Shown here: piece after piece, positions 16,230 to 25,719 of the stretch
Layout of the letters: every line of letters starts with the position of its first letter
Numbering within the stretch: position 1 is the first letter of the stretch
Source: Chloroflexi bacterium CFX4
Lineage (GTDB): Bacteria; Chloroflexota; Anaerolineae; Aggregatilineales; UBA2796
Reading direction: 5' to 3'
Length of the DNA stretch: 64,000 nt
NCBI GenBank assembly: GCA_021404685.1
Contig: QWHC01000003.1
Span: forward strand, 62,001 to 126,000
Position numbers and translations under genes: made by a program
Notes under the pieces: model-generated
The model's database searches: none
What the model was told of the DNA's origin: nothing
What the model saw: the letters and a program-made list of their open reading frames with translations, nothing else

Positions 16230-17807
16230 TTATTCGGTCATCGTCAAGCCATATTCAACGCTATCCACCAGCGCACGCCACGATGCCTCGATGATATTTG
16301 TGCCAGCGCCAACCGTACTCCAGCGCTCAGCGGCGCTCTGCGTTTCGATCAGCACGCGGGTGAAGGCAGCCGAGCCGTTGTGTCCGTCCAGAATACGCAC
16401 TTTGTAATCGGCAAGCGTGAATTCGGCAAGGCGCGGATAGAGCGGCGTAAGCGCCTTCCGCAAGGCAAGGTCTAGCGCATTGACGGGACCGTTGCCTTCG
16501 GCGGCAGTGTGTACCAGTGTATCACCAACTGCCAATTTGACGGTTGCCTCCGCCAACATGCCGCGTCCGCGCCGATTTTCGACCACCACGAAGAAATCAA
16601 TCAGCTCGAAAGGCGGCTTGTAGTCAGGCTGAGCGCGTTTGAGCATGAGCGCGACGGAACTCTCGGCGCCTTCAAAGGCATAGCCAAGATTCTCAAGGCG
16701 TTTGATCTCATCCAGCACTTGGCGCGCTGCCTCACCAGAGACATCCATGCCGAATTCTTCTGCCTTGCTCAGCACGTTACCGCGCCCGCTCAAATCGCTG
16801 ATCAGCACGCGCATTTCGTTGCCCACAAGGGCAGGATCAATGTGTTGGTAGCTCTGAACAGTGCGGCGCATGGCTGCCACGTGAATGCCGCCTTTGTGGG
16901 CAAAGGCGCTACGCCCGACATAAGCAAGGTGGCTATCCGGCGGCAGGTTAGCAATCTCGGCGACGGTGCGCGCCACATGTGTAAGGTGCTTAAGCGTCTC
17001 AACGCCGTTGGGCAAGCACTGGACGTTCATCTTCAGCACCAGATCAGGGATGATGCTGCACAAATTGGCGTTGCCGCAGCGCTCGCCATAACCATTGATC
17101 GTCCCTTGAATCATCGCAGCGCCTTGCCGCACGGCTGCCAGCGAATTCGCTACGCCTAGCTCACCGTCGTTGTGGGTGTGGATGGCGAGTTTAACCTCTG
17201 GCGGCAAGGCTTGGCGTACCTCACAGACGATCTGCTCAACTTCCCAATAGAGCGTGCCGCCGTTCGTATCACAGAGCGTCAGCCAGTCAGCGCCGGCGGC
17301 GTGCGCTGCCTTGAGCGTCTCCAGCGCATATTCGCTATCAGCTTTGTAGCCATCAAAGAAGTGTTCAGCGTCATAGATCACTTCCTTGCCCAACGCCTTC
17401 ATGTAGCGGATCGAGTCCGCGATCAGGCGATAGTTTTCTTCCGGCGTCGTCCGCAGCACCTCGTAAACGTGCAGCAGCCACGTCTTGCCGACGAGCGTCA
17501 CAACAGGCGTCTGTGCCTGCACCAACATTTGGATGTTCTCATCTTCGGCGGGTGTGCTGCCAACGCGGCAAGTTGCACCAAAGGCAGCAATACGAGCATG
17601 TTTGAGGGGAAGGTCTTTGGCAGCCTCAAAATAGGCGGCATCTTTCGGATTTGAGCCGGGCCAGCCGCCTTCAATGTATGCCACGCCCAAATCATCCAAA
17701 ATCTTGGTAATGCGAATCTTATCCTGCACGCTCAGCGAGATGCCTTCGCGCTGTGTGCCATCGCGCAGGGTAGTATCATAGATATAGACATAGGGCGGGT
17801 AGGTCAT
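16230..17807 (-). CDS. cimA: (R)-citramalate synthase
   Basis: A 525-residue enzyme condensing pyruvate and acetyl-CoA to citramalate, the threonine-independent entry to isoleucine. The DRE-TIM barrel shows YIYDTTLRDGTQREGISLS, EGGWPGSNPKDAAYF (the GGWPG...NPKD motif separates CimA from LeuA), DAEHFFDGYK, LAIHTHNDGELGVANSLAA and GTINGYGERCGNANLCSIIP. The C-terminal LeuA-type regulatory domain (about residues 385-525) is present, so isoleucine feedback is expected. It is the last gene of the branched-chain block, after leuA and a Uma2 gene. Confidence 0.94.
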   Translation of the reverse strand: MTYPPYVYIYDTTLRDGTQREGISLSVQDKIRITKILDDLGVAYIEGGWPGSNPKDAAYFEAAKDLPLKHARIAAFGATCRVGSTPAEDENIQMLVQAQTPVVTLVGKTWLLHVYEVLRTTPEENYRLIADSIRYMKALGKEVIYDAEHFFDGYKADSEYALETLKAAHAAGADWLTLCDTNGGTLYWEVEQIVCEVRQALPPEVKLAIHTHNDGELGVANSLAAVRQGAAMIQGTINGYGERCGNANLCSIIPDLVLKMNVQCLPNGVETLKHLTHVARTVAEIANLPPDSHLAYVGRSAFAHKGGIHVAAMRRTVQSYQHIDPALVGNEMRVLISDLSGRGNVLSKAEEFGMDVSGEAARQVLDEIKRLENLGYAFEGAESSVALMLKRAQPDYKPPFELIDFFVVVENRRGRGMLAEATVKLAVGDTLVHTAAEGNGPVNALDLALRKALTPLYPRLAEFTLADYKVRILDGHNGSAAFTRVLIETQSAAERWSTVGAGTNIIEASWRALVDSVEYGLTMTE

Positions 17808-17935
17808 AATCGAGCCTTTTCTATTGAACGGAGAGATAAAACACCTAGTTACAGATTGCCGCGCCGTAGGTTCGGGTCGCGAACGCTTAAATCAATCGAA
17901 AGGACAGTGACCATCGGGCATACTCCTCAAAAGAC

Positions 17936-18499
17936 TCACGCCGCGAGGTCGGCAAACAGCACCCTCAGCGGCAGGCGGAAAGCAGGCAGCACATCGCCAC
18001 CTTCCAGCACGGCGTCATCACTCAAGGTCTGTGTGCCGTGCGCGGTGTAGGTGTCTACCGTCTGCAAATCGGGATAGATCACCCATACCAAGCGCACGCC
18101 GTGCTTTAAGTATTCGCGCACCTTTTGGCGCATTTCAAGGGCGCTGTCGTTAGGCGAGACAATCTCGACTGCTAAATCAGGCGCAAGCGACAGAAATTTC
18201 TCTGGAATCGGCTTCGGCATCCGTGCTTTGGCAACAAACGCCGCATTCGGAATCCGCACTATATCAGGGTCGCGGGTAAGGATATAGCTGTCGCTGGCAC
18301 CCGTCACATAGCCCAAGCCATTTTCTTCAACGAAATTCGCCAAGTGGCGCGCTATGCGCGCTTCCAGAATGGCGGGCAGTCCGCCTGTTCCGCCCGCTAT
18401 TTCGATCAACACTCCCTCAGCCAGCTCATAGCGCACGCCCTCTTTCTGAGGCAGTTCCCACAACACTTCAGCGGTCATCAGCTTCTCTTGCACACGCAT
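17936..18499 (-). CDS. Uma2-family endonuclease-like protein (downstream of leuA)
   Basis: A 187-residue protein of the Uma2/DUF820 family, a PD-(D/E)XK fold expanded in Chloroflexi and cyanobacteria. Recognised by RYELAEGVLIEI, the conserved YILTRDPDIVRIPNAAFV, PDLAVEIVSPNDSALEM and KVREYLKHGVRLVWVIYPD, where the Asp and the E-x-(V/S) pattern form the nuclease-like core. The function of these proteins is not established. This copy lies between leuA and cimA on the same strand, 55 bp after leuA. A second copy sits in the same gene block at 21905. Confidence 0.85.
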   Translation of the reverse strand: MRVQEKLMTAEVLWELPQKEGVRYELAEGVLIEIAGGTGGLPAILEARIARHLANFVEENGLGYVTGASDSYILTRDPDIVRIPNAAFVAKARMPKPIPEKFLSLAPDLAVEIVSPNDSALEMRQKVREYLKHGVRLVWVIYPDLQTVDTYTAHGTQTLSDDAVLEGGDVLPAFRLPLRVLFADLAA

Positions 18500-18554
18500 C
18501 GCCTGCGCTCTTTAGCAGGGCGGACTCAACCACCCTGCCTGCTAAACATATCAG

Positions 18555-20165
18555 TTAATCACCCACCATGCGGATTGTAGCGCTTTCGCCTTCGGGAGTC
18601 TCGCCCGCGCCGCCGGTCGCCACCAACATGCGGTTGAGCGCGGCAAGGTACGCCTTTGCAGCGGCAACCACAATATCAGGATCAGCACCGTGACCGCCAA
18701 AAGTCTGGTATTCGCCGTCCAGCGTACAGATTCGCACGGTCACTTCGCCCATCGCATCTATGCCTTCGGTGATGGCGCGCACTGAAAATTCCAAGAGTTT
18801 GTTGGGCGCATTAACGATCTTGTTGATGGCGGTGTACGTTGCATCCACAGGTCCCGTGCCGATGCCCGCCTCAATGCATTCTGTGCCGTCCGGCGCTTCC
18901 AGCCTAACGGTTGCAGTTGGCATCCCAACCTGCCCGCAGGTGACCTGAAGTGCCTTCAGCTTAAAGACTTCCTTCGGACCTTCAAGCTGGTGCGCCATGA
19001 GTGCCTGCAAGTCAGCATCGGTAATGTGCTTTTTGCGGTCTGCCACGTCCTTAAAGCGCTTGAATGCCTCTTGTAGCTCTGCGTCGGTCAGTTGGTAGCC
19101 TAGATCGCGCAAGCGCACCTTGAAGGCGTGCCGTCCGCTGTGCTTGCCCAGCACCAAACGGCTTTCGGAGACGCCAACCGACTCAGGGCGCATGATCTCG
19201 TAGGTTTCCTGATGCTTCAACTGCCCATCCTGATGAATGCCTGCTTCATGGGCAAAAGCGTTCGCGCCAATGATCGCCTTATTCGGCTGCACCACCATGC
19301 CGGTGTAATTGGCAACCAAGCGGCTGATGCGCGAGAGCTGCGGCGTCTGAATGCCAGTCCACAGCTTGTAGTAGCCTTGCCGTGTGTTGATCGCCATCAC
19401 GACTTCTTCAAGGGCAGTGTTGCCGGCGCGCTCACCAATGCCGTTGATGGTCACCTCTGCTTGGCGTGCGCCTGCGTGCAAGCCTGCCAGCGTATTGGCA
19501 GTTGCCATGCCCAGATCGTCGTGGCAATGCACCGACCAAATCACGTCCTTGCCGCCGGGTGTATGTTCGATCAGGTAGGCGATCATCGCACCGTATTCAG
19601 TTGGCGTCATGTAGCCAACCGTATCCGGGATGTTGAGTGTGGTAGCGCCTTCTTCAATGGCGGCAGCGCACATCTGCGCCACATAGTTCCAATCGCTGCG
19701 CCCGGCGTCCATCGTGCTAAATTCCACATCAGCGCACAGGCTGCGGGCAAGGCGCACCATCTCACGGGCGCGCTCCAGCGCCTGTTCGCGGGTTAGGTTG
19801 AACTGATATTTCAGGTGAATATCTGAGGATGAGATGAAGGTATGAATGCGCGGCTTGGCAGCAGGCTGCACCGCTTCCCAACACTTTTCAATATCGCTTG
19901 GCACGCAGCGCGCCAAACCACAGATCACAGGACCTTCGGCAGTGCCGATTTCTTGGGCAATGCGCCTGACAGCGGCGAGATCGTCAGGCGAGGCAGCCGG
20001 AAAGCCCGCCTCGATAATGTCCACGCCGAGCGCGGCAAGGTGGTGCGCGATCTCTAGCTTTTCGGCGCTGTTTAGGGACGCGCCGGGCGATTGTTCACCA
20101 TCACGAAGGGTGGTGTCAAAAATGCGGACGTGGTTTTCAGCTTGGCGCTGTACATCAGACTCCAT
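18555..20165 (-). CDS. leuA: 2-isopropylmalate synthase
   Basis: A 536-residue enzyme making 2-isopropylmalate from 2-ketoisovalerate and acetyl-CoA, the first step of leucine synthesis. Motifs: [72 protein letters not shown], and [15 protein letters not shown]. The C-terminal regulatory domain (about residues 395-536, [39 protein letters not shown]) binds leucine in the family. The start is ATG 20165, 10 nt after AAGGA. A longer in-frame start at 20204 adds residues not typical of LeuA. A Leu-rich leader frame overlaps the beginning. Confidence 0.95.
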   Translation of the reverse strand: MESDVQRQAENHVRIFDTTLRDGEQSPGASLNSAEKLEIAHHLAALGVDIIEAGFPAASPDDLAAVRRIAQEIGTAEGPVICGLARCVPSDIEKCWEAVQPAAKPRIHTFISSSDIHLKYQFNLTREQALERAREMVRLARSLCADVEFSTMDAGRSDWNYVAQMCAAAIEEGATTLNIPDTVGYMTPTEYGAMIAYLIEHTPGGKDVIWSVHCHDDLGMATANTLAGLHAGARQAEVTINGIGERAGNTALEEVVMAINTRQGYYKLWTGIQTPQLSRISRLVANYTGMVVQPNKAIIGANAFAHEAGIHQDGQLKHQETYEIMRPESVGVSESRLVLGKHSGRHAFKVRLRDLGYQLTDAELQEAFKRFKDVADRKKHITDADLQALMAHQLEGPKEVFKLKALQVTCGQVGMPTATVRLEAPDGTECIEAGIGTGPVDATYTAINKIVNAPNKLLEFSVRAITEGIDAMGEVTVRICTLDGEYQTFGGHGADPDIVVAAAKAYLAALNRMLVATGGAGETPEGESATIRMVGD

Positions 20166-20269
20166 CGTAGGGCATTCCTTCTCACAAACAAGCAAACGGA
20201 ACAAGCTAATCGGCTAAGGTCGCTAAGGTCATCTAAATCGCTCAGATCGCTCAAGCCATCGTCAGGCAC
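20072..20269 (-). CDS. Candidate leucine-rich leader peptide frame of leuA
   Basis: A minus-strand frame from GTG 20269, preceded by a near-perfect Shine-Dalgarno AAGGAGGTG (20286-20278). It opens with a (Ser-Asp-Leu)n run, [16 protein letters not shown], so Leu recurs every third codon with mixed codons TTG, CTG, TTA, CTT. It overlaps the leuA start in another frame and stops at 20072. The run is encoded by five imperfect 9-nt repeats (20212-20256). It may be a leucine-sensing leader that controls leuA translation, or a chance product of the repeat. Confidence 0.35.
   Translation of the reverse strand: MPDDGLSDLSDLDDLSDLSRLACSVCLFVRRNALRWSLMYSAKLKTTSAFLTPPFVMVNNRPARP
20212..20256. repeat. 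Five imperfect 9-bp tandem repeats in the leuA leader
   Basis: Units ggctaaggt, cgctaaggt, catctaaat, cgctcagat, cgctcaagc in direct succession on the plus strand. On the minus strand they encode Ser-Asp-Leu triplets in the candidate leader frame. Confidence 0.8.
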
Positions 20270-20300
20270 GCAGACACCACCTCCTTTTTCGATCAAAAGT

Positions 20301-20335
20301 AGCTGCCTCAGTCTGTGAAAGGGATTGAGGCAGCT
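20301..20335 (-). terminator. Hairpin after ilvC
   Basis: Perfect 10-bp inverted repeat agctgcctca / tgaggcagct with a 15-nt loop, 7 bp beyond the ilvC stop. On the minus strand it is followed by ACTTTTG, a weak T-run, so partial termination between ilvC and leuA is plausible. Confidence 0.55.
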
Positions 20336-20341
20336 ATCTGC

Positions 20342-21364
<1,023 letters not shown>

Positions 21365-21406
21365 GTTTGAGAATGTCTCCTTAGAAAGTGTGTGCCGCGA
21401 AACGGC

Positions 21407-21901
21407 TTAGGCAAATTGCGGTGCAGCTTGCACGGTGTGGCTGCCCTGGCCCATCGCCACGACGCCCGTCCGCACCAATTCAATGATACCATGTGGGCGC
21501 AGTGCCTCGATGAATTGCTCCACACGCGATTCTTCGTCGCTCAGGTCAAGGATCATCATGTCCTCACGATGGTCAATGATCCGTGCGCCAAACTGGCTGG
21601 CGATCCAGGCTGCCTCTGCGGAAGCGCGCACCTTGATCAGGGCAAGGTCGCGGCTGACGAACGGCTGATGGGTCACTTCATCCACCTGAATCACGTTCAC
21701 CAGTTTATAGAGGTTCTTCTGCACCTGATCCACACGTGCCACGCTGCTATCCAGCACAATGGTCATACGCGAAACGTTCGGGTCTTCGGTGCGCCCAACG
21801 GTCAGGCTATCAATGTTGAAGTTGCGGCGGCGGAACAAACTGGCAACGCGGTTCAGCACGCCGGGTTCGTTTTCGACAAGGGCAACTAGGGTATGTTTCA
21901 T
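21407..21901 (-). CDS. ilvH: Acetolactate synthase small (regulatory) subunit
   Basis: A 164-residue regulatory subunit that confers valine feedback on IlvB. The N-terminal ACT domain shows HTLVALVENEPGVLNRVASLFRRRNFNIDSLTVGRTE, split here as LVENEPGVLNRVASLF and FNIDSLTVG. The C-terminal domain holds ELALIKV-like REDMMILDLSDEESRVEQFI. In this block it is separated from ilvB by a Uma2 gene, whereas ilvB and ilvH are normally adjacent. The start is 3 bp after the Uma2 stop, which suggests translational coupling to that gene. Confidence 0.95.
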   Translation of the reverse strand: MKHTLVALVENEPGVLNRVASLFRRRNFNIDSLTVGRTEDPNVSRMTIVLDSSVARVDQVQKNLYKLVNVIQVDEVTHQPFVSRDLALIKVRASAEAAWIASQFGARIIDHREDMMILDLSDEESRVEQFIEALRPHGIIELVRTGVVAMGQGSHTVQAAPQFA

Positions 21902-21904
21902 GGC

Positions 21905-22468
21905 TTAGGCATCCAGTCCTTTGAACAACTCGGCTAGAGATAGGCTAAATTCAGGCAGCACATCGCCGCCGCTGAGCGTGCCTTCGGCTGGCACAATGGT
22001 GACGCTGTTCGGGCTGCTGTAGGCGTAGACCTTCCGCCGCTCAGGGTAGACAACCCAGACAAGGCGCGTGCCAACGGCAAAATATTCTTCGATTTTGCCC
22101 AGCACTTCGTCGGTTGTGTCATTCGCCGAGACAAGCTCAACCGCAATATCGGGTGCAACCGTAAAATACTCGTCCAGATTAGGTGCGGGCGCACGCTCTT
22201 TTGAAACGTATGCGACATCTGGTGAACGAACTTTGTCAGGATTGCGTGATAAGATGAAGCCAGCATCAGTAACAACTTCACCTAGCTCGCGCTCATCCAC
22301 AAAATCACCTAGACGCGCTCCTAGGCGCCGTTGCAACTTTCCATGAATTGGTTTTGGTCTGCTCACCTCAACAAGCACTCCATCCACAAGGTCGTAAACC
22401 TTGCCATCATCAGGTAGTGCGGCAAATTCCTCTGCGGTCATCAGGCGTATTTGCGTCTGCTCAGTCAT
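21905..22468 (-). CDS. Uma2-family endonuclease-like protein (between ilvB and ilvH)
   Basis: A 187-residue Uma2/DUF820 protein, same length as the copy at 17936 and clearly homologous: MTAEEFAALPDDGKVYDLVDGVL, ILSRNPDKVRSPDVAYVSKE, PDIAVELVSANDTTDEVLGK and IEEYFAVGTRLVWVVYPE. It lies inside the acetolactate synthase operon, 60 bp after ilvB and 3 bp before the ilvH start. Family function is unknown; a nuclease-like fold is known. Insertion by transfer or local duplication of a Uma2 gene is the simplest explanation of the position. Confidence 0.88.
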   Translation of the reverse strand: MTEQTQIRLMTAEEFAALPDDGKVYDLVDGVLVEVSRPKPIHGKLQRRLGARLGDFVDERELGEVVTDAGFILSRNPDKVRSPDVAYVSKERAPAPNLDEYFTVAPDIAVELVSANDTTDEVLGKIEEYFAVGTRLVWVVYPERRKVYAYSSPNSVTIVPAEGTLSGGDVLPEFSLSLAELFKGLDA

Positions 22469-22528
22469 CTCAGCACCTTTCAGCGCCTAGGCGGGCGAAC
22501 GTTTCTCATCCGCCCGCCATGCGGTCAC

Positions 22529-24253
22529 TTAGTGATTTTCCGACCAATCCGGCAGGTTGGGCGCGCTTGGACGGCGAATCATCTTATCCAGATCAGCGCC
22601 GGCTGGCACCATCGGATAGACAATGTCCGCCTTCTCAACCTGAAACTCGACCAGTGTTGGTCCGTTGATGCTCTGCGCCCAGGCGACTGCATCGGCAATT
22701 TCTTCACGCCTGCTGACGCGCCGCGCTGGAATGCCGTATGCCTCTGCCAGTTTCACAAAGTCCGGATTGTGCATGGGCGTGGCGTTGTAGCGTTCCTCAT
22801 AGAAGAACTCTTGCCATTGGCGCACCATGCCCAAATAGGCGTTGTTCATAATGGCGATGTTCACGTTCACGTTCTCTTGGGCAGCCGTCGCCAACTCACA
22901 GAGCGTCATTTGGAAGCCACCATCACCGACGATTGCCCACACAGTATCGTTCGGTGAACCCATCTTGACGCCAATTGCCGCCGGGAAACCGAAGCCCATC
23001 GTGCCGAGTCCGCCGCTGGTGATCAGGCTGCGTGGGCGTTGGTTGAGGTAGTACTGTGCTGTCCACATCTGGTGCTGACCAACGTCCGTCACCACGATGG
23101 CATCGCCGCCGGTTGCTTCCCACAAATCGCGGATGGCGTGTGCGGCGTAGAGCTTATCGGTCGGTGCGACGTAGTGGATAATATCGCGTTCGTCAGTGTC
23201 TTCCTGCCAATTCCGAATCTCGCCAAGCCATGCGGCATGGCTGAGCGTTGGCACATGCGGCAACATCTGCTCCAGCACAGTCCGAAGATCGCCCGCGATA
23301 CCAACATCTACCTTCACATTTTTGTTCAGCTCGCTGGCGTCAATATCAATGTGAATCTTGCGCGAGTTGGGCGAATAGGTGCGGAGATTGCCCGTCACGC
23401 GGTCATCAAAGCGCATTCCGAAGGCAAGCAGCAAATCCGCGCCCTGAATTGCCTGATTGACGGCTGCCGCGCCGTGCATTCCCATCATGCCCAAGCACAA
23501 CGGGTGCGATTCTGGCATAGCGCCCTTGCCAAGCAAGGTGAGCGCTACGGGAATTTGAGCGCGTTCGGCAAGCTCTAGCAAGGCGCGCTCTGCACCGCTC
23601 ATATTGACGCCATGCCCTGCCAAGATCAGGGGGCGCTCCGCACTTTTAAGCAGTTCCATCGCCCGTTCGATCTGATCAGGCGTAGCGGCAGAGGCAGGCA
23701 CGTAGCCGGGCATCCGCAGCGGCTCAGTTGGATAGACAAATTCAGTCTTTTGGTTCTGTGCATCTTTGGTGATGTCCACCAAGACGGGTCCTGGTCGCCC
23801 TGTGCGCGCAATATGGAACGCTTTCCGCATAACAGGCGCAATCTGGCGAACATCCGTTACGAGGAAATTGTGCTTGGTGATTGGGATAGTGATGCCCGTA
23901 ATATCCGTCTCTTGGAAGGCATCTGAGCCAAGCACGCCGCTTGGCACCTGCCCCGTGATGCACACAATCGGCACTGAGTCCATCATGGCGGTAGCGATGC
24001 CAGTCACCATGTTGGTGGCTCCCGGACCGCTGGTTGCCATTGCCACGCCAACCTTGCCTGTGATGCGTGCGTAGCCATCCGCCATGTGCGTGGCGCCTTG
24101 CTCATGGCGCACCAACACATGCTTGATCCGATCTTCATATTTGCTGAGTGCGTCATAGGTCGGCAAAATTGCGCCGCCCGGATAGCCGTAGACCACTTCA
24201 ACGCCTTCTTGGAGTAGGCATTCCCAGATGATTTCTGCGCCAGTCAGTTCCAT
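22529..24253 (-). CDS. ilvB: Acetolactate synthase large (catalytic) subunit
   Basis: A 574-residue TPP- and FAD-dependent enzyme condensing two pyruvates, or pyruvate and 2-ketobutyrate. Motifs: the N-terminal TPP glutamate region EGVEVVYGYPGGAILPTYDA, RHEQGATHMADGYARITGK, the central FAD-binding domain (GKGAMPESHPLCLGMMGMHG) and the C-terminal TPP motif GDGGFQMTLCELATAAQENV with IMNN. It heads the branched-chain block, after a 69-codon small ORF and an attenuator-like leader. The full length and all catalytic motifs are present. Confidence 0.96.
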   Translation of the reverse strand: MELTGAEIIWECLLQEGVEVVYGYPGGAILPTYDALSKYEDRIKHVLVRHEQGATHMADGYARITGKVGVAMATSGPGATNMVTGIATAMMDSVPIVCITGQVPSGVLGSDAFQETDITGITIPITKHNFLVTDVRQIAPVMRKAFHIARTGRPGPVLVDITKDAQNQKTEFVYPTEPLRMPGYVPASAATPDQIERAMELLKSAERPLILAGHGVNMSGAERALLELAERAQIPVALTLLGKGAMPESHPLCLGMMGMHGAAAVNQAIQGADLLLAFGMRFDDRVTGNLRTYSPNSRKIHIDIDASELNKNVKVDVGIAGDLRTVLEQMLPHVPTLSHAAWLGEIRNWQEDTDERDIIHYVAPTDKLYAAHAIRDLWEATGGDAIVVTDVGQHQMWTAQYYLNQRPRSLITSGGLGTMGFGFPAAIGVKMGSPNDTVWAIVGDGGFQMTLCELATAAQENVNVNIAIMNNAYLGMVRQWQEFFYEERYNATPMHNPDFVKLAEAYGIPARRVSRREEIADAVAWAQSINGPTLVEFQVEKADIVYPMVPAGADLDKMIRRPSAPNLPDWSENH

Positions 24254-24314
24254 AAGATTTCTCCGCCTTTACTCGGTTTTCCCCACACAGTGGAACGGAT
24301 AAAAAGATGCGCTT

Positions 24315-24524
24315 TCAGCTTTGGAAAATGGCAGAAAGCGCATCGTGAGTCGGGCGTTCGTCATCAGCATAGGCAGCCTGCGCGCTGCGTTCAGCCGCTG
24401 CAAAGGGCGCAGGGGATGATGACTCGGAAGGGGCGGTTTCCTCTTGAAAGAGTTCCGTCCAAGGGCTGGTGTTGCTCTGCATTTCCAGCAGGGCTTCTTC
24501 TTGCAGGGTGTCGGGATACAACAT
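24315..24524 (-). CDS. Small acidic protein upstream of ilvB
   Basis: 69 residues starting MLYPDTLQEEALLEMQ, rich in Glu, Ser and Ala, with no membrane helix and no family I recognise. The start ATG 24524 has GAGGAG 10 nt upstream. It lies between the leader terminator (24570-24595) and ilvB (61 bp gap), so it would be made only when the terminator is read through. A longer frame from 24656 exists but would cross the terminator hairpin. It may be a small regulatory protein, or merely a translated leader. Function unknown. Confidence 0.5.
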   Translation of the reverse strand: MLYPDTLQEEALLEMQSNTSPWTELFQEETAPSESSSPAPFAAAERSAQAAYADDERPTHDALSAIFQS

Positions 24525-24569
24525 GATGGTTCGCTCCTCTAACAATGGCTCTGTACGATAGATTGGCAC

Positions 24570-24596
24570 AAAAAAACCGCCCGTTGGTCGGGCGGC
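24570..24596 (-). terminator. Intrinsic terminator in the ilvB leader (attenuator)
   Basis: On the minus strand, a stem CCGCCCG (24595-24589) / CGGGCGG (24583-24577) with loop ACCAA, followed by seven T (24576-24570). It is a textbook rho-independent terminator placed 46 bp before the small ORF and 317 bp before ilvB, and 24 nt after the leader peptide stop codon. Its 5' arm and loop (24598-24586) can instead pair with 24658-24646. Confidence 0.85.
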
Positions 24597-24619
24597 TTCT
24601 TGCTTACGCTTGTGAATGT

Positions 24620-24736
24620 TCAGGACGATTGCCCACACACACGCCAAGCAGCCCAACCGTTACGCTCGTAACGAATAATCGCTACGAGGCTGGTAAGGAT
24701 GCTAAGGCTAATCAATGCGCGAACTTGGGCAATCAT
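24620..24736 (-). CDS. Candidate branched-chain amino acid leader peptide of ilvB operon
   Basis: 38 codons from ATG 24736 to TGA 24620. Residues 8-21 read LISLSILTSLVAII; 11 of the first 21 residues are Leu, Ile or Val. The hairpin 24688-24679 / 24674-24665 (10 bp, TTAT loop, one G-U) lies over the last control codons, and the downstream codons contain the antiterminator strand. No strong Shine-Dalgarno is at the usual distance (AAAGG is 16 nt away). I infer a sensor peptide for ribosome-mediated attenuation. A weak promoter, TTGCAG (24801-24796) / TACACT (24778-24773), spaced 17 bp, could drive it. Confidence 0.6.
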   Translation of the reverse strand: MIAQVRALISLSILTSLVAIIRYERNGWAAWRVCGQSS

Positions 24737-24863
24737 GGCTACAGAACTTGTGCCTTTCTGAACAATGCTATAAGTGTAAAGCGCCGTACCGAATCCTGCA
24801 ACTAGCACACTGCACAATCAGGATTGTTTATTTTAGGGCAATCTGCCCAAAGGCTGCCATGCG

Positions 24864-24892
24864 TTGCCCGCCTGCCCAACATCTTGTATAGT
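24864..24892 (+). promoter_or_regulatory. Promoter of the SLATT-like gene pair
   Basis: TTGCCC (24864-24869), 17-bp spacer, TATAGT (24887-24892), about 48 bp before the first start codon. It is divergent from the ilv leader. Confidence 0.6.
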
Positions 24893-24939
24893 GAACGCAA
24901 GATTAGCGTTCCGTTTTAGGTTTGTTTAGAAAGGATTGT

Positions 24940-25719
24940 ATGCTGATGGCGAACCCGACCCGACCAACGGAAACCGAGATGCGCCCCCGCACTCAGCAGA
25001 AGGGCAACCCACGCCGATATTGGCCCGCCTGGGCGAAGCAACTGCCCTACTTTAGGCTGCCGCCGCCCGACCCCAACTTCTCGCTTGTGCCAAAGCAAGA
25101 GGCGCTTGAACTGCTGCGCCCTGATCCTAGCAAAGTGACGGACAGCACCACCAGCACTGCTTATCCACCTTTCCGCGCTACGGATAGCACCCTCCGCGCT
25201 CTTGAAAACGATCTTGACCTGCTAGAGCGCGAGGTGCTGCGCCTGTTCCGTGAGCGCGACCTTGAGGCGAAAACGCAGCAAAATCGCTACCGACTCTATC
25301 AGATCAGCTTTATCGTCTTGGCAGCAACCGCCACTGTAATCGGCTCGCTGCTGGCACTGGCGCTCAACCAAAATCCGCCGACCCTCGTCCCGATCTTGGG
25401 CTTTGCCGAGACGGTCGTCGCGCTCTTGGCAACGTTCCTCGCCCAGATCAGCGGGCGCGAGTCGCCCTTCAACCTATGGCTGGAAAATCGGCGGGCGGCT
25501 GAAGGATTGCGCCGCGAATATTTCCGCTACCTGATGCGCCTTGCACCCTATGATAACCAAATGATGCAGCCTTATGAACGCCGCCTGATGTTGGCAGAGC
25601 GCGCCGCGCTGATTAACCGTGGCACCTCGCCCGATGATCGCGCCGCGACCACGCTCAGCGGCAGCCTGACTGGCGAAGGAATGCCACACCGCACAGAAGG
25701 AATCCCAAGCAATGGATGA
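24940..25719 (+). CDS. SLATT/DUF4231-like two-TM protein (first)
   Basis: 259 residues. A Pro-rich cytoplasmic N-terminus (about 1-75) leads to a charged helix (LRALENDLDLLEREVLRLFRE), then two membrane helices (about residues 130-150, YQISFIVLAATATVIGSLLA, and 160-180, ILGFAETVVALLATFLAQ), then LENRRAAEGLRREYFRYLMR and APYDN. This helix-2TM-helix order and the E-x-L-x-x-E-x-x-x-Y motif match the SLATT/DUF4231 group, known as predicted pore-forming effectors near SMODS and SLOG proteins. ATG 24940 or 24946 may be used (AAAGGA at 24930). It overlaps the next gene by 8 bp. No nucleotide-cyclase or SLOG partner is adjacent. Confidence 0.7.
   Translation: MLMANPTRPTETEMRPRTQQKGNPRRYWPAWAKQLPYFRLPPPDPNFSLVPKQEALELLRPDPSKVTDSTTSTAYPPFRATDSTLRALENDLDLLEREVLRLFRERDLEAKTQQNRYRLYQISFIVLAATATVIGSLLALALNQNPPTLVPILGFAETVVALLATFLAQISGRESPFNLWLENRRAAEGLRREYFRYLMRLAPYDNQMMQPYERRLMLAERAALINRGTSPDDRAATTLSGSLTGEGMPHRTEGIPSNG

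Noticed and set aside
20212..20256. CRISPR-like array
   Set aside because: Units are 9 bp, contiguous and imperfect, without spacers or cas genes.
24570..24800. T-box riboswitch before ilvB
   Set aside because: No T-box consensus (AGGGTGGNACCGCG-like) or specifier-loop arrangement is visible; a Leu/Ile/Val-rich ORF explains the leader better.
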